Positions 1 through 9,290 of a DNA stretch of 64,000 nt are shown here, one piece after another. Numbering within the stretch: the stretch's first letter is position 1; each line of letters begins with the position of its first letter. The DNA comes from Planctomycetales bacterium. GTDB lineage: Bacteria > Planctomycetota > Planctomycetia > Planctomycetales > Planctomycetaceae. The stretch spans positions 1-64,000 of the forward strand of contig JANQPT010000031.1 in the NCBI GenBank assembly GCA_028285345.1. The letters are read 5' to 3'. The position numbers and the translations under genes are program-made. Below the pieces are notes generated by a model that was not told the origin of the DNA, did not search any database, and saw only the letters and a program-made list of their open reading frames with translations.

Positions 1-297
1 CACTTCAAGCAACACGTTGGTGCGATTGTTATTTTTCATAAACGATTGATTTAGCGCGAACTCAATCAGAGTTCAAGAGGTGTTTTCAACAAAGCAAAAC
101 TGGTTCTAGCACAGGCGCTTGTCGAAAGGTTCTGCGAGCAATGTCGCCCGCTGATTTGAACCCGCTGTCATGACCTGCGAGTCTAATGGATAACTTTGCC
201 TCCGGCGCGGATGTGGATCTGCCCACACGCGCCGCCAACTCAAAACTGCGGCGGCGCTGCCGCGCGTGGCTTTAGCTGAACAACGAAGGAACCGACC

Positions 298-996
298 ATG
301 ACCATCCAACGCATCATCGCCGTGGTGGCAGTTTGCATCGCGGCTGTGAGCACACAGAGCGCCTCGGCCGCCGACAACGTCCCGCCGAAAGGCTTTAAGG
401 CACTGTTTAACGGCAAAGATTTGACCGGTTGGAAGGGGCTGGTCAAGAATCCGAAAATCAGGGCCCAAATGTCGGCTGAAGAGTTGGCCGAGGCCCAAAA
501 GGAAGCCGACAAAAAGATGCGGGCTCACTGGAGCGTGAAGGATGGCGTACTCCTATTTGACGGCAACAATGACGGGGGCCCGCTGTGCACGAAAAAGGAC
601 TACGGCGATTTCGAACTTTGGGTCGACTGGAAGATCCACGAGAAGGGTGACAGCGGCATCTATCTCCGCGGGAGCCCGCAAGTGCAGATTTGGGACATCA
701 AACTCTTCGACACCGGTTCGGGCGGCTTATACAACAACAAGAACAATCCGTCCAAGCCGCTCAAGACAGCGGACAAGCCGATCGGCGAGTGGAACCAGTT
801 TAAGATCACCATGATCGGCGACAAGGTGACAGTGTACTTGAACGACGAGTTGGTGGTGGACAAAGTCACGTTGGAGAACTACTGGGAACGCGAGAAGCCG
901 ATTTATCCCACCGGGCAAATCGAGCTTCAGAATCACGGCAATACGTTGTACTTCAAGAATATCTATATCCGGGAGATTCCCCGGAAAAAGAAGTAG
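298..996 (+). CDS. Secreted DUF1080 (3-keto-disaccharide hydrolase-like) protein
   Basis: A 232-residue protein with a typical signal peptide (hydrophobic residues 6-20, cleavage near ASAAD), so it is probably exported. The remainder matches the DUF1080 / concanavalin-like fold: GFKALFNGKDLTGWKG near the start, DFELWVDWKI, DSGIYLRG, GEWNQFKI and IELQNHG in the usual order. The family is heavily expanded in planctomycetes and is linked to polysaccharide or glycoside breakdown; substrate and catalytic role here are unknown. The ATG is preceded by GAAGGA at a good distance. The 297 bases upstream hold no gene. It stands alone and ends at a clear terminator hairpin. Confidence 0.88.
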   Translation: MTIQRIIAVVAVCIAAVSTQSASAADNVPPKGFKALFNGKDLTGWKGLVKNPKIRAQMSAEELAEAQKEADKKMRAHWSVKDGVLLFDGNNDGGPLCTKKDYGDFELWVDWKIHEKGDSGIYLRGSPQVQIWDIKLFDTGSGGLYNNKNNPSKPLKTADKPIGEWNQFKITMIGDKVTVYLNDELVVDKVTLENYWEREKPIYPTGQIELQNHGNTLYFKNIYIREIPRKKK

Positions 997-1032
997 CCGG
1001 CTTCTTACCGTTGCGAGCAACAATCTCGTCTG

Positions 1033-1062
1033 ATCCCCCGCAATTGCCGGGGGATTGTTTTT
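1033..1062 (+). terminator. Rho-independent terminator after the DUF1080 gene
   Basis: Perfect 8-bp stem, atcccccg (1033-1040) with cgggggat (1048-1055), a 7-nt loop and the T-rich tail tgttttt. It lies 36 bases after the DUF1080 stop and just before the GTG of the next gene, so it separates two transcription units. Confidence 0.75.
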
Positions 1063-1086
1063 GGTTCACAGCAGTCGACAGTCCCC

Positions 1087-1971
1087 GTGAATTTTCTCAT
1101 CATTGGTTGCGGCTATGTCGGCCGTCGCGCGGCCGAATCATGGCTCCGCTGGGGCCACCATGTGTCGGCACTGACGCGGTCTGCGCAGAATGCCGCACAA
1201 TTGTCCGAGATGGGCATCTCGCCCTACGTCGGCGACGTGCTCGATCCCGCGTCATTGGCTGCGTTACCCGCGGCCGATGTGATGTTGTATGCGGTGGGAT
1301 TCGACCGCACCGCGGGGCCGACTCAGCGTGATATTTACGTGCATGGACTGGATAACGTACTCAATCACGCGGCGGACCGTGCAGAGCGGTTGATCTATCT
1401 CTCCAGCACCAGCGTCTACGGACAAACGGACGGCACGTGGGTCGATGAATCGTCCCCCTGCCGGCCGGCACGGCCGAACGGCCAAGTCTGTCTGGAAGCG
1501 GAGACGCTGCTGCTGCAACACGAGGGCGCAGCAGCGCGAGAATCCAGGAACATTTTGCGGTTGGCCGGGATTTATGGTCCCGATCGTCTGCTGGCGCGCG
1601 TCGAGGCACTGCGATCAGGAGAGCCACTCAAAGGCAATCCGGACGCGTTTTTGAATCTGATCTACGTCGACGACATTGTGCGATCGATCGATGCCTGCCT
1701 GGAGCGCGGCGGTAAGGATACGCTCTACTTGGTGTGCGACGACCGGCCGATCACTCGCCTGGAGTACTACAGCGAGCTCGCGAAACTTTCCGGAGCTGCG
1801 GCCCCTCGATTCGTGCCGGGTGACACGGCAAGACATTCGTTGGAGAGCTTGAACAAGCGGTGCCGAAATACGCGGCTGCGCAGCGAACTTCAGGTGGAAT
1901 TGGCCTACCCAACGATCACGACCGGTTTGCCGGCGGCACTCGGACTCACATCGAGAGACGAATCACCGTAA
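1087..1971 (+). CDS. Atypical SDR NAD(P)-binding epimerase/dehydratase-like protein (YeeZ-type)
   Basis: A 294-residue protein with an N-terminal Rossmann motif GCGYVG (residues 7-12) and later SSTSVYG, typical of extended/atypical short-chain dehydrogenases. The canonical YxxxK pair is missing: the matching stretch reads NGQVCLEAE, resembling the GQxxLEAE form of the YeeZ group. The protein therefore probably binds NAD(P) but may not do classical SDR chemistry. GTG start; the methionine sits directly before the first beta strand, supporting this start. Function and substrate are unknown. The downstream gene is convergent and only 3 bases away. Confidence 0.8.
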   Translation: MNFLIIGCGYVGRRAAESWLRWGHHVSALTRSAQNAAQLSEMGISPYVGDVLDPASLAALPAADVMLYAVGFDRTAGPTQRDIYVHGLDNVLNHAADRAERLIYLSSTSVYGQTDGTWVDESSPCRPARPNGQVCLEAETLLLQHEGAAARESRNILRLAGIYGPDRLLARVEALRSGEPLKGNPDAFLNLIYVDDIVRSIDACLERGGKDTLYLVCDDRPITRLEYYSELAKLSGAAAPRFVPGDTARHSLESLNKRCRNTRLRSELQVELAYPTITTGLPAALGLTSRDESP

Positions 1972-1974
1972 TTC

Positions 1975-2715
1975 CTAAAGCGCTCGTCCTTTGGGCTGCG
2001 GCTCGGCGATGATTTTGTTGTCGGAAAGGTTTTCAATGAAATCCGACAAGTCGCTGTGCAAGGCCGTCCAGCCTGACTGCCAGCGATTGACCAACTCGGA
2101 GGAAAGCCGGCGAAGTTCGATTAAAGGGTTGAACGGCGCCGGTCGCGTTTCTGTTGCGAGGCGCTGACCAATTGACTTTACGTTGACGATCAACCACGCA
2201 AGACCCGATTTCTGAGGAGGTCCCTCGGAATCAACCATCAGCGGCTCTGACTCCAGGCACTCCCCCGTCGGGTACGTGGTCGTCAGTTTTTCCGCCCCAT
2301 TCGAAACGTTCAGTTTTGATTTGGAGGGAATGGTCTCATAGATCCAGTGACGATTCGCGTCCGCTAGAACATAGAAATCACGCGGCGGACGATGGCTGTC
2401 GAGGACTTCCGGCTCGACTTGATCTTTGGTGACTTCCAGGAACAGGGTCGCCCCGCGGCTGTCCAATACGCGATAGAGGCCCGGTTGGATGCCTGCAGGC
2501 AGATTCGGCGAGTCAGCCGGCTGTGCGGCTGAGGCGTTGCGACCTGAACGGCCGGCAACCGACTGGCGAATCGATTCCTGCTTTTGCAAACGAGCCAGTC
2601 GAATTCGCGATTGCTGCAGCCCTGCGACGTACCGCTGGCAGTGTTGTTGATCGGCGGAACGCATCCAACCGAACACCAACAGACAGGCTATTAAGGCCGC
2701 AATGCGAGGGAACAT
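1975..2715 (-). CDS. Hypothetical membrane-anchored or secreted protein
   Basis: A 246-residue protein not matched to a known family. The N-terminus (residues 4-18) is a hydrophobic helix that may be a signal or anchor. It is followed by a basic, Gln-rich stretch that could form a short helix, and then a beta-rich region ending with a basic tail. Its stop lies 3 bases from the convergent SDR stop. No clear Shine-Dalgarno sequence precedes the ATG, so the start is less certain. Codon use looks like the neighbouring genes, so the frame is probably real. Confidence 0.6.
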   Translation of the reverse strand: MFPRIAALIACLLVFGWMRSADQQHCQRYVAGLQQSRIRLARLQKQESIRQSVAGRSGRNASAAQPADSPNLPAGIQPGLYRVLDSRGATLFLEVTKDQVEPEVLDSHRPPRDFYVLADANRHWIYETIPSKSKLNVSNGAEKLTTTYPTGECLESEPLMVDSEGPPQKSGLAWLIVNVKSIGQRLATETRPAPFNPLIELRRLSSELVNRWQSGWTALHSDLSDFIENLSDNKIIAEPQPKGRAL

Positions 2716-3108
2716 AACAACGCCGTTTCAAGTCTAATGCCCGACTCAGGTTTCATCGAGCGGAATTGCCGGATCGCCGTCGGCGATCTTGATTGCTGAG
2801 ATTCTGCAGGTCCTCCTTAGTTCAATTCGGAAATCGACCCCTAGAGTGATGAGTAAAAGTCCCTGCAGCGGGGTAGTTTGGGTTGCGTGCATAGTTTTCA
2901 ACGACGGTAACGATTATGCACCGTTCCCGCCGAGATTGTTCGCCGTAAGACATTCGCATAAAATGGATTGTGTTGTGGTTCCGTACTATGCGCGAACGGG
3001 ATCTTGATCATCGCTCGGGGCCAAACAGGCACGCTCCGCGCGACTTTCTGTATGTGCCCTTTTGTTCACAAAGACTTTCCAGCGAGCGGAACGCAGCTCG
3101 ACCCACAG
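2716..3108. other. Intergenic region, 393 bases
   Basis: Lies between two divergent genes, so promoters for both are expected here. I see no RNA gene, strong repeat or convincing short gene. The aroA frame is open back to 2968, but that part lacks family similarity. Confidence 0.5.
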
Positions 3109-4380
3109 ATGACTGATTGTTTGCCGATCCAACCCGTTTCAAAGCCGCTTTCCGGCGTCGTACGTCCACCCGGGTCAAAGAGTCTCACCAACCGTGCTCT
3201 GATCACAGCCGCGATGGCAGAGGGAACCTCGCATTTGACGGGCGTGCTGGACAGCCAAGATACCCGCGTGATGCTGGATAGCTTGCGCCGCCTGGGAATC
3301 AGCGCAGAGCACGATCCGCCGGGCCACCAGGTGACGGTCGTCGGGATGGGAGGCAAGATTCCTGCGACGAAGGCCGATCTCTGGTTGGAGAACAGTGGGA
3401 CGAGCATCCGCTTTCTGACCGCAATGTGCACGTTGGGCCGCGGCGATTACCATCTGGACGGTTCGACGCGGATGCGGCAGCGGCCGATCGCAGATTTGGT
3501 TGACGCGTTGAATCAACTAGGCGGCGACGTCCGTTCAGAGGGTGACACCGGCTGTCCGCCGGTTCGTATTCGCGCGAACGGTTTGGCGGGTGGAGCCGCG
3601 ACGGTCCCGGGCGAGATCTCCAGCCAATTTCTGAGCGGCTTGTTGATGGCCGCACCCGGCGCGACCGAGCCGGTGGAGATTTCCGTGGAGGGTACGCTGG
3701 TCTCCGTGCCGTATGTGGAGATGACGCTGCAAGTGATGCGTCAATTCGGCGTTCAGGTTAAGCAGGACGGATTCCGGAAGTTTTCGATCGCGCCGCAGAC
3801 CTATGCCGCGACCGATTACGCGATCGAACCGGATGCTTCGGCGGCGAGTTACTTTTTCGCCGCTGCGGCGATTACGGGCGGCGAAATCACTGTCGAAGGG
3901 CTCACCCGTGGTGCATTGCAGGGCGACGTCGCATTTGTGGATGTGCTCGAGCAAATGGGCTGCAAGGTCCAAGAAGGCGGCGACAGTCTCACCGTCACCG
4001 GCGGACCGCTGAGGGGCGTCGACGTTGACATGAACGCGATCAGCGACACGGCCCAAACATTATCGGCGGTCGCCCCATTCGCGACCGGTCCCACGCGGAT
4101 TTGCAACGTAGCCCACATCCGTCACAAGGAGACCGACAGGATCACCGCACTGGTCACGGAACTGCGGCGATTGGGACTGGATGTGGAAGAGTTCGACGAC
4201 GGCCTTACGATTCATCCCGGACCGATGGGGCCTGCGACGATCGAAACGTACGACGACCACCGGATGGCGATGAGTTTCGCGCTGATTGGACTCGTCTCGC
4301 CGGATGTCATGATTGCCGACCCGGGTTGTACGGCAAAGACCTATCCTGATTTTTTTGCCGATCTCAATCGATTGCGGTGA
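3109..4380 (+). CDS. aroA: 3-phosphoshikimate 1-carboxyvinyltransferase (EPSP synthase)
   Basis: Catalyses transfer of the enolpyruvyl group from PEP to shikimate-3-phosphate in aromatic amino-acid and chorismate synthesis, in the cytoplasm. The 423-residue product has the family signatures in order: [11 protein letters not shown] near residue 21, [27 protein letters not shown] and [11 protein letters not shown]. Length fits the family (about 420-440). The frame stays open upstream to 2968, but the ATG at 3109 is chosen because the family similarity begins just after it. No other shikimate-pathway gene is adjacent. Confidence 0.95.
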   Translation: MTDCLPIQPVSKPLSGVVRPPGSKSLTNRALITAAMAEGTSHLTGVLDSQDTRVMLDSLRRLGISAEHDPPGHQVTVVGMGGKIPATKADLWLENSGTSIRFLTAMCTLGRGDYHLDGSTRMRQRPIADLVDALNQLGGDVRSEGDTGCPPVRIRANGLAGGAATVPGEISSQFLSGLLMAAPGATEPVEISVEGTLVSVPYVEMTLQVMRQFGVQVKQDGFRKFSIAPQTYAATDYAIEPDASAASYFFAAAAITGGEITVEGLTRGALQGDVAFVDVLEQMGCKVQEGGDSLTVTGGPLRGVDVDMNAISDTAQTLSAVAPFATGPTRICNVAHIRHKETDRITALVTELRRLGLDVEEFDDGLTIHPGPMGPATIETYDDHRMAMSFALIGLVSPDVMIADPGCTAKTYPDFFADLNRLR

Positions 4381-4410
4381 GCGGGTCGAAGTAGGGAAAG
4401 TCTTATTAAA

Positions 4411-4435
4411 ACCACGGAGACACGGAGGCACGGAG
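4411..4435. repeat. Tandem cacggag motif
   Basis: Three imperfect copies of an 8-9 base unit, ccacggaga / cacggagg / cacggag. It resembles the acagagg/acacggat motifs at 8968, 9135 and 62833 in this window and may be one dispersed family. Confidence 0.55.
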
Positions 4436-4544
4436 CGACTATGAGTCTTGTTGAGTCGAGACATTGGCGACTGGACCCGGTGGTGCAGGGTTCACATTTG
4501 GAATGAACTGAGATTGCAGGCGGGCGATTCTTAAATAACGAATT

Positions 4545-4616
4545 CAAAACGCAGATTTCGCAGATTATCGCTGAGATTCCTTCTAATCAGCGATAATCTA
4601 CGTGATCCGCGTTTTG
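4545..4616. repeat. Large palindromic (REP-like) element
   Basis: Two 30-nt arms (4545-4574 and 4587-4616) pair at 26 of 30 positions around a 12-nt loop. The inner part, agattatcgctga with its complement, is perfect. It lacks a T-tract on either side, so it is more likely a dispersed palindromic repeat than a simple terminator. Confidence 0.75.
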
Positions 4617-4738
4617 TTTTTTGTGAGTTGAGCTCTGCTTAATGGAGTACCTCAGACCGTTGCTCAGGCACGCTCTGTCGCGTTCGCCAAGTTGATTCGT
4701 CACAAAACAATTTCACCGCAGATGGGCCGTTCAATGAA

Positions 4739-4789
4739 CCATGCCTGGCGCGCTGCGGGGTGCAGTTTCGCTGGTGGCGTCAGGCATGG
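4739..4789. repeat. Short inverted repeat
   Basis: Arm ccatgcctggcgc (4739-4751) pairs with gcgtcaggcatgg (4777-4789) with one mismatch, loop 25 nt. The ccatgcc/ggcatgg core resembles palindromes scattered in planctomycete intergenic DNA. Confidence 0.55.
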
Positions 4790-5069
4790 CGCGATGAATG
4801 GTTGGTTTGCGGGGAATGTGTTTGGCCATGCCGGATCACTATGGGTGCGTCAAAGCGTGCCTGACCTACAATTTACTTCAAAGCTGAAGAACCCAATCAT
4901 CGAATTGTAATTGGGTAATCAGAGGGAATGTTCTTGCTTCAGGAGAGCGAGAGACAGAGAATCAGAGCAGCAGCAGATCGCGAATGGGGGACCATGAGTA
5001 TTACTTCCCGACGATTTGTCAGCCAGAAGCCAGTTGAATTGTTCTGGACTTTTTTTTGAGGAGATCGCG

Positions 5070-5660
5070 ATGACTTATCGTAAGAAGGTTGTGATCGCTC
5101 TTCTCGCCATCGGTATTTGCATCCTCGTCGGGACCATATTCTGGTGGAAGGATACAAGCCCGGAAGCATACCGAGCGGCGATCGAAACTATCGCGACCAG
5201 CGACGATGTTGACGACGTCCATGCAGCTTACGACTTGCTTCAGTCCGGCGGACTCCCGGCCATCGAGGTGTTAGTCACCTACTTAAAGGACACTCGCGTG
5301 CCGCCGCACAACTATCTCATGCCGGCAGTCACCTTCGAGCCAGATATGAGCGATTATTGCTTCTGGCTAATTCAGGATATCCTCGAAGATCTCCAAACAA
5401 AGGAGGAACAGTGGTTCTCGCCACTCACCAAAGCCAACATTCAGCAGTGGCTTGCTGAACGGTCCGGGAAAACTCTCGCAGAGCTTCGCGTCGAGGCCTG
5501 TGCTGGGGCGATCGATAATATCCAATCACTGCAGCAGACCGACAGAAACAACTTTGCTGATGAATCCGGGTTCGACGCAGCCGATTACCAAGCCAGCTTA
5601 GATCTACATCTCTCCAAGTTCCGCAACCGTCTGGCGCAATTGGAAGAAGACTCCAGATGA
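5070..5660 (+). CDS. Hypothetical protein with one N-terminal membrane helix
   Basis: A 196-residue protein of no recognised family. Residues 6-24 form one hydrophobic helix (VVIALLAIGICILVGTIFWW) after a KK pair, suggesting an inner-membrane anchor with the rest outside the cytoplasm. The remainder is acidic and largely helical. The ATG at 5070 is preferred over the longer frame from 5016 because GAGGAG lies 7 bases upstream of it. It is flanked by non-coding DNA on the left and a convergent gene on the right. Confidence 0.7.
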   Translation: MTYRKKVVIALLAIGICILVGTIFWWKDTSPEAYRAAIETIATSDDVDDVHAAYDLLQSGGLPAIEVLVTYLKDTRVPPHNYLMPAVTFEPDMSDYCFWLIQDILEDLQTKEEQWFSPLTKANIQQWLAERSGKTLAELRVEACAGAIDNIQSLQQTDRNNFADESGFDAADYQASLDLHLSKFRNRLAQLEEDSR

Positions 5661-5758
5661 ACCGATGACGGTTCATTTGTGAGAGAGCGATTTCATCGGA
5701 TCGTGGTCTTCTGATAGCGTTGTCGATTCATCACCGTGGCGTCAGGCGGGAGCCTGAT

Positions 5759-8700
5759 CTACGGCTTCGCGTTGCTTTGCAGATAGGCGAACAGGTCGCG
5801 CAGTTCTTGGGGCTTTAGCTGGTCGAGCAGCTTTTCGGGCATGAGTGACGTCGCCGATTCTTGCATGAATTCGATTCTGCTGCGAGGGACTTTGGTGCGG
5901 TTGTCTTTGGCGTCGACCAGCGTTACCGAGCCGGCGTCCTCTTCGGCGACGATGCCAGTCAGCACGCGGCCGCGCGTGGTTTCGATGACGTAGCTGAGAT
6001 ATTGCTTGCGAATCACGGCACTGGGGTCGACGATGTTCGCCAGCAGTGCCGCGCGGTCGCTGCGGTTGGCTTTGGTCAGGTCGGGGCCGATCTTGCCCCC
6101 CTGATCAAACAGCGCGTGGCAGGTTGCGCAGTGTTTCTTAAACAACTCGGCGCCGCGCTTGGCGTGGCCCTTTGCGGCGCGGAGGTCGTTATTGAACCGC
6201 CGCATCTGGGCCAGTTTTTCCTCAGCGGTGCCGGGTTGAATGTTGCCCCAATGCTTGCGGACCAACTTGTCGAGCCGTTTGTCGTTGTGCAAGGCGATTT
6301 GCCGCAATTGTTCGATCGGTACCGATTCCGGTTTCACTTTCCCTTTGTCGATTAGTTCAAGAAACCGCACTGCCGAATCTTTCCGCGCCAGCAACAGGTC
6401 GCGGACCTGCGACTGCAACTTGGGCGGGAAGCTGTGGTAGCGTGCCAGAAGTTGTTCAGCGGCCGCCGGCGTGCCGAAGCGGGTCAGCACACCGATTGCG
6501 GCGGACTGGACGGCCTCGGGGTGGCTGTCGTCCAAGCGGCGAAGCACCAACGGCACACAGTTCTCGTCGCCGTATTCTTGCAGCAGTGTCAGCATCGCCG
6601 GCAGTTGCGGATCTTTGGCCCCTGCTTGGGAGATCTGGTTGAGCAGGTAATCCGACGCGTCGATCACCTCCGAACGGAGCGCCAACTTCAGCAGCAACTG
6701 ATTCTCCTGGTCGCGCTGCCACGCAGTACGAATCGCCTGTTTGAATGCCGCGGTGGGCGGGTCGTATGTACGTGATTCGGCAACTGCGGAGTCTCTTCCT
6801 GAAGCGGCAAATTGCGCGTAGAGTCCGCCATGTCCAATGCCTTGCAGGCCGGCGGACCGCTCCGAAAGACCGCGCTCTAGCGCGGTATAGACCGATTGCC
6901 GCCCGTTTTGCGGCGCGGTCTCCAGCAGCTTCAGGCAGGATGCGTAGCCCGTTTTCGTCCCTTCGGCGGCATAACGACGGACCAAGTTGAGCAAGATTTG
7001 CTGATTGGCGGGTGCCTTCCAGGCGTCGCGGTTCGCGAATTGATCGAGGACCGACTCGCGGTCGGAAAGGGCTTTGCTTTCGACGGCCCACCAGAGCAAC
7101 AGCGGGATTCGCAAGTCGCCAGCGTCGAGATTGCGATCGAGGATTGTTCGCACGATCGGCAAACCAACATTTGACGGCAAGCGTTTGGCCGTGCAGGCCA
7201 ATTGGCTGCGGACGATTGGACTGGGAGCTTCGGCCGCCAGTTTGATCAATTTGGCGCCGAATTCATCGGAGACGGTTTTGTCATCGCCCAGAAGCCGCAC
7301 GACCCACGCCCGTAGGTACGGATACGGGTGGTTTAGCAGTTCGCCCGCGAATTTCTCGTCCAGCCCGCCGCTGACATGCAGCGCCCACAATCCTTGCAGC
7401 GCGTGTCGTGCGTCATCGGTCGATCTTGCGATCTCGCGCAGGCGGGGCCACAACGATTCGTCGCGCCGTTCCGCCAACAGCACCCGTGCACGCTGTGCAA
7501 ACCAGCCGTTGGGATGCGCCAACAGGTTGATCAACTCATCGCCGCTCAATGCTGCCAGGTTGATTTTTTGCGGCGGCGGCGCGTCGGCGGCTTGCAGGCG
7601 ATAAATCCGTCCGTTGCTGCGGTCCCAATTTGCGTCGGGGTCGGGATGAGCCGTGCGGCGGTCGTGAAAGTCGGAGATATAGATCGCTCCGTCGGGGCCC
7701 AACGCCAGATCGGTCGGCCCAAACCAATTGTCGCGAGAGTCGAACAACAGCCCGCCATGCTGTGCTTCCACGGTCGTCTGCCGCGGTTTGACTTTCCACC
7801 AGGAGGCGGAATGCCCGAGGAAGTTTCCGCATAAGAACGCGCCGCGAAATCGCTGGGGAAACGTGCCACCCAGATAGATCGTGCCGCCGGTCGTCGGCGT
7901 GCCGGTCACGCCGGAGTTCTTCGTGTTCTTGAAGTAGCCGTAGGTGTAAAGATTGTGCAGCGGGCCGTGTTTGCCGAAGCTTTTTTGGTAATACCCCCCC
8001 TGCACCGCGTGCCAGAACAGCCCGCCGTTGGAGCTGTAAAACAGGTTGCCGTCGGCATCGAACGTCAATCCGTACAGATTGCCGCCCCCTTCGGCGAACA
8101 GTTCAAACTCCTTCGTCAGCGGGTGGTAGCGCCAGACGCCCTGTTGAAATTCGATACCGCGAATCTTGCAGGTGGTCGTGCTGCCGTTAAGCCCGTACAG
8201 CCAGCCGTCCGGCCCCCACGTAAGATGATTGGCGAGCGACTGCGCATCCTCCATGCCGAAGCCGGTCAGCAGCACTTCCGGGTCGCTGTCCGGAACGTCG
8301 TCTCGATTGCGATCAGGGTAGAACAACAGATACGGCACCTGAATGACAAACACGCCGCCATGCCCGAAGGCGACGCCCGTCGTCAGATTCAGTCCGTTGA
8401 TGAAATCCTTGAATTGGTCGGCGCGGCCGTCTCCGTCGGTGTCTTCGAGAATCGTGATCTGATCCGCGCCGCGCGGTCCGTGCGGCGGCGGTTTGGGGAC
8501 GCGGTCGTAGACCGTCCGCGACCAGCGGTCAACTTTGACCCGCTTTAATCCGGCGGGATTGGGATATTGCAGATATTGAATTGTCCAGAGCCGGCCGCGG
8601 TCGTCGCATTTGACGAAAATCGGCTGCCGGACCTGCGGTTCCGAGGCGAACAATTGGATCTGCAGCCCGTCGGCAACCGTCATCTTGCCAGCGGCGTCTT

Positions 8701-8785
8701 GCGCGGAATACCCCTGTCCCCACAGACTGCCGACGGGGGACAAGGTTAGTGCAAGCAATAGAGACGAAATCAGAACGCATTTCAT
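5759..8785 (-). CDS. Secreted PVC-type dehydrogenase/HEAT/cytochrome c protein
   Basis: A 1008-residue exported protein. After a signal peptide (residues 1-23) comes a beta-propeller, sugar-dehydrogenase-like region of the planctomycete 'membrane-bound dehydrogenase' type (LFASEPQVRQPIFVKCDDRG, DTDGDGRADQ, TWGPDGWLYG, LALGPDGAIYISDFHDRR). A HEAT-like helical section with conserved Pro/Arg/Asp turns follows, then a C-terminal heme-binding domain with HCATCH at about residues 885-890 and the GxIGPDL and R..YL motifs of the PVC cytochrome group. Such proteins are probably periplasmic electron-transfer or sugar oxidases, but substrates are unproven. The ATG at 8785 is chosen because the signal peptide begins there; a longer frame to 8878 adds no conserved sequence. 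Confidence 0.9.
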   Translation of the reverse strand: MKCVLISSLLLALTLSPVGSLWGQGYSAQDAAGKMTVADGLQIQLFASEPQVRQPIFVKCDDRGRLWTIQYLQYPNPAGLKRVKVDRWSRTVYDRVPKPPPHGPRGADQITILEDTDGDGRADQFKDFINGLNLTTGVAFGHGGVFVIQVPYLLFYPDRNRDDVPDSDPEVLLTGFGMEDAQSLANHLTWGPDGWLYGLNGSTTTCKIRGIEFQQGVWRYHPLTKEFELFAEGGGNLYGLTFDADGNLFYSSNGGLFWHAVQGGYYQKSFGKHGPLHNLYTYGYFKNTKNSGVTGTPTTGGTIYLGGTFPQRFRGAFLCGNFLGHSASWWKVKPRQTTVEAQHGGLLFDSRDNWFGPTDLALGPDGAIYISDFHDRRTAHPDPDANWDRSNGRIYRLQAADAPPPQKINLAALSGDELINLLAHPNGWFAQRARVLLAERRDESLWPRLREIARSTDDARHALQGLWALHVSGGLDEKFAGELLNHPYPYLRAWVVRLLGDDKTVSDEFGAKLIKLAAEAPSPIVRSQLACTAKRLPSNVGLPIVRTILDRNLDAGDLRIPLLLWWAVESKALSDRESVLDQFANRDAWKAPANQQILLNLVRRYAAEGTKTGYASCLKLLETAPQNGRQSVYTALERGLSERSAGLQGIGHGGLYAQFAASGRDSAVAESRTYDPPTAAFKQAIRTAWQRDQENQLLLKLALRSEVIDASDYLLNQISQAGAKDPQLPAMLTLLQEYGDENCVPLVLRRLDDSHPEAVQSAAIGVLTRFGTPAAAEQLLARYHSFPPKLQSQVRDLLLARKDSAVRFLELIDKGKVKPESVPIEQLRQIALHNDKRLDKLVRKHWGNIQPGTAEEKLAQMRRFNNDLRAAKGHAKRGAELFKKHCATCHALFDQGGKIGPDLTKANRSDRAALLANIVDPSAVIRKQYLSYVIETTRGRVLTGIVAEEDAGSVTLVDAKDNRTKVPRSRIEFMQESATSLMPEKLLDQLKPQELRDLFAYLQSNAKP

Positions 8786-9290
8786 GTCGGTTTCATTCTC
8801 GTTGAGTGAATCTTGGCGCGGAAACCTAGTGCCCAAACTGCTTTGGGCGTGCACAATCGACCTCCCTATGAGTATCATGGCTCTGTGCGGCTCTCACAAG
8901 TGATCTCGGTTTGGTGGAAATGATTCCAGCGTCGCCAAATTGTGGCCCAAATTTGGTGAACGAATTTGCCACAGAGGACACAGAGGTCACAGAGATGACA
9001 GACGACGTTCGCCAAATTTGCGGATGGAGTCATGGGGTTCAGCGTCGGAGTTCAGTACAAGTGAGAAGCAGGACGACCCGGAACTATCGCTGAAGTAAGC
9101 ATTTTACACTCGCAGCGGCGGGTTTCTCAGTGATCTCTGTGTCCTCTGTGGCTGTCATTTTCGTGGAGCGTCTCATTGGTTTTTGAGGGCGTTCGCAGAG
9201 TCGTTGATCTGCGTCGGCCGTCGGCTCAATAACGTGGTTTGATCGAAGACTTGCACAGCAGGTGTGAATCTGCGTGGTGAGTAGCAGGAA
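8786..9290. other. Intergenic region with inverted repeat copies
   Basis: About 500 bases between divergent genes. Its main content is an inverted pair of the motif gccacagaggacacagag (8968-8985 and 9135-9152). No credible gene is visible; short frames simply translate the repeats. Confidence 0.6.
8968..9152. repeat. Inverted pair of the cacagaggacacagag motif
   Basis: The 18-base sequence gccacagaggacacagag at 8968-8985 recurs exactly in reverse complement at 9135-9152, with partly conserved flanks (agatgaca / tgtcatt). The arms are 149 bases apart, enough to fold but too far for a simple terminator. Related motifs occur at 4411 and 62833. Confidence 0.7.

Larger units (their letters stand above)
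4381..5069. other. Repeat-rich intergenic region
   Basis: About 690 bases without a credible gene. It contains an 'accacggagacacggaggc' tandem motif (4411-4435), a large palindrome (4545-4616) and a smaller inverted repeat (4739-4789). Short open frames here have no family resemblance and overlap the repeats. Confidence 0.6.

Noticed and set aside
2968-3108. An N-terminal extension of aroA by 47 residues.
   Set aside because: Family similarity begins after the ATG at 3109, and the extra part is Cys/Phe-rich without conserved motifs.
8911-9093. A 60-residue frame in the 8.8-9.3 kb gap.
   Set aside because: It only translates the cacagaggacacagag repeat.
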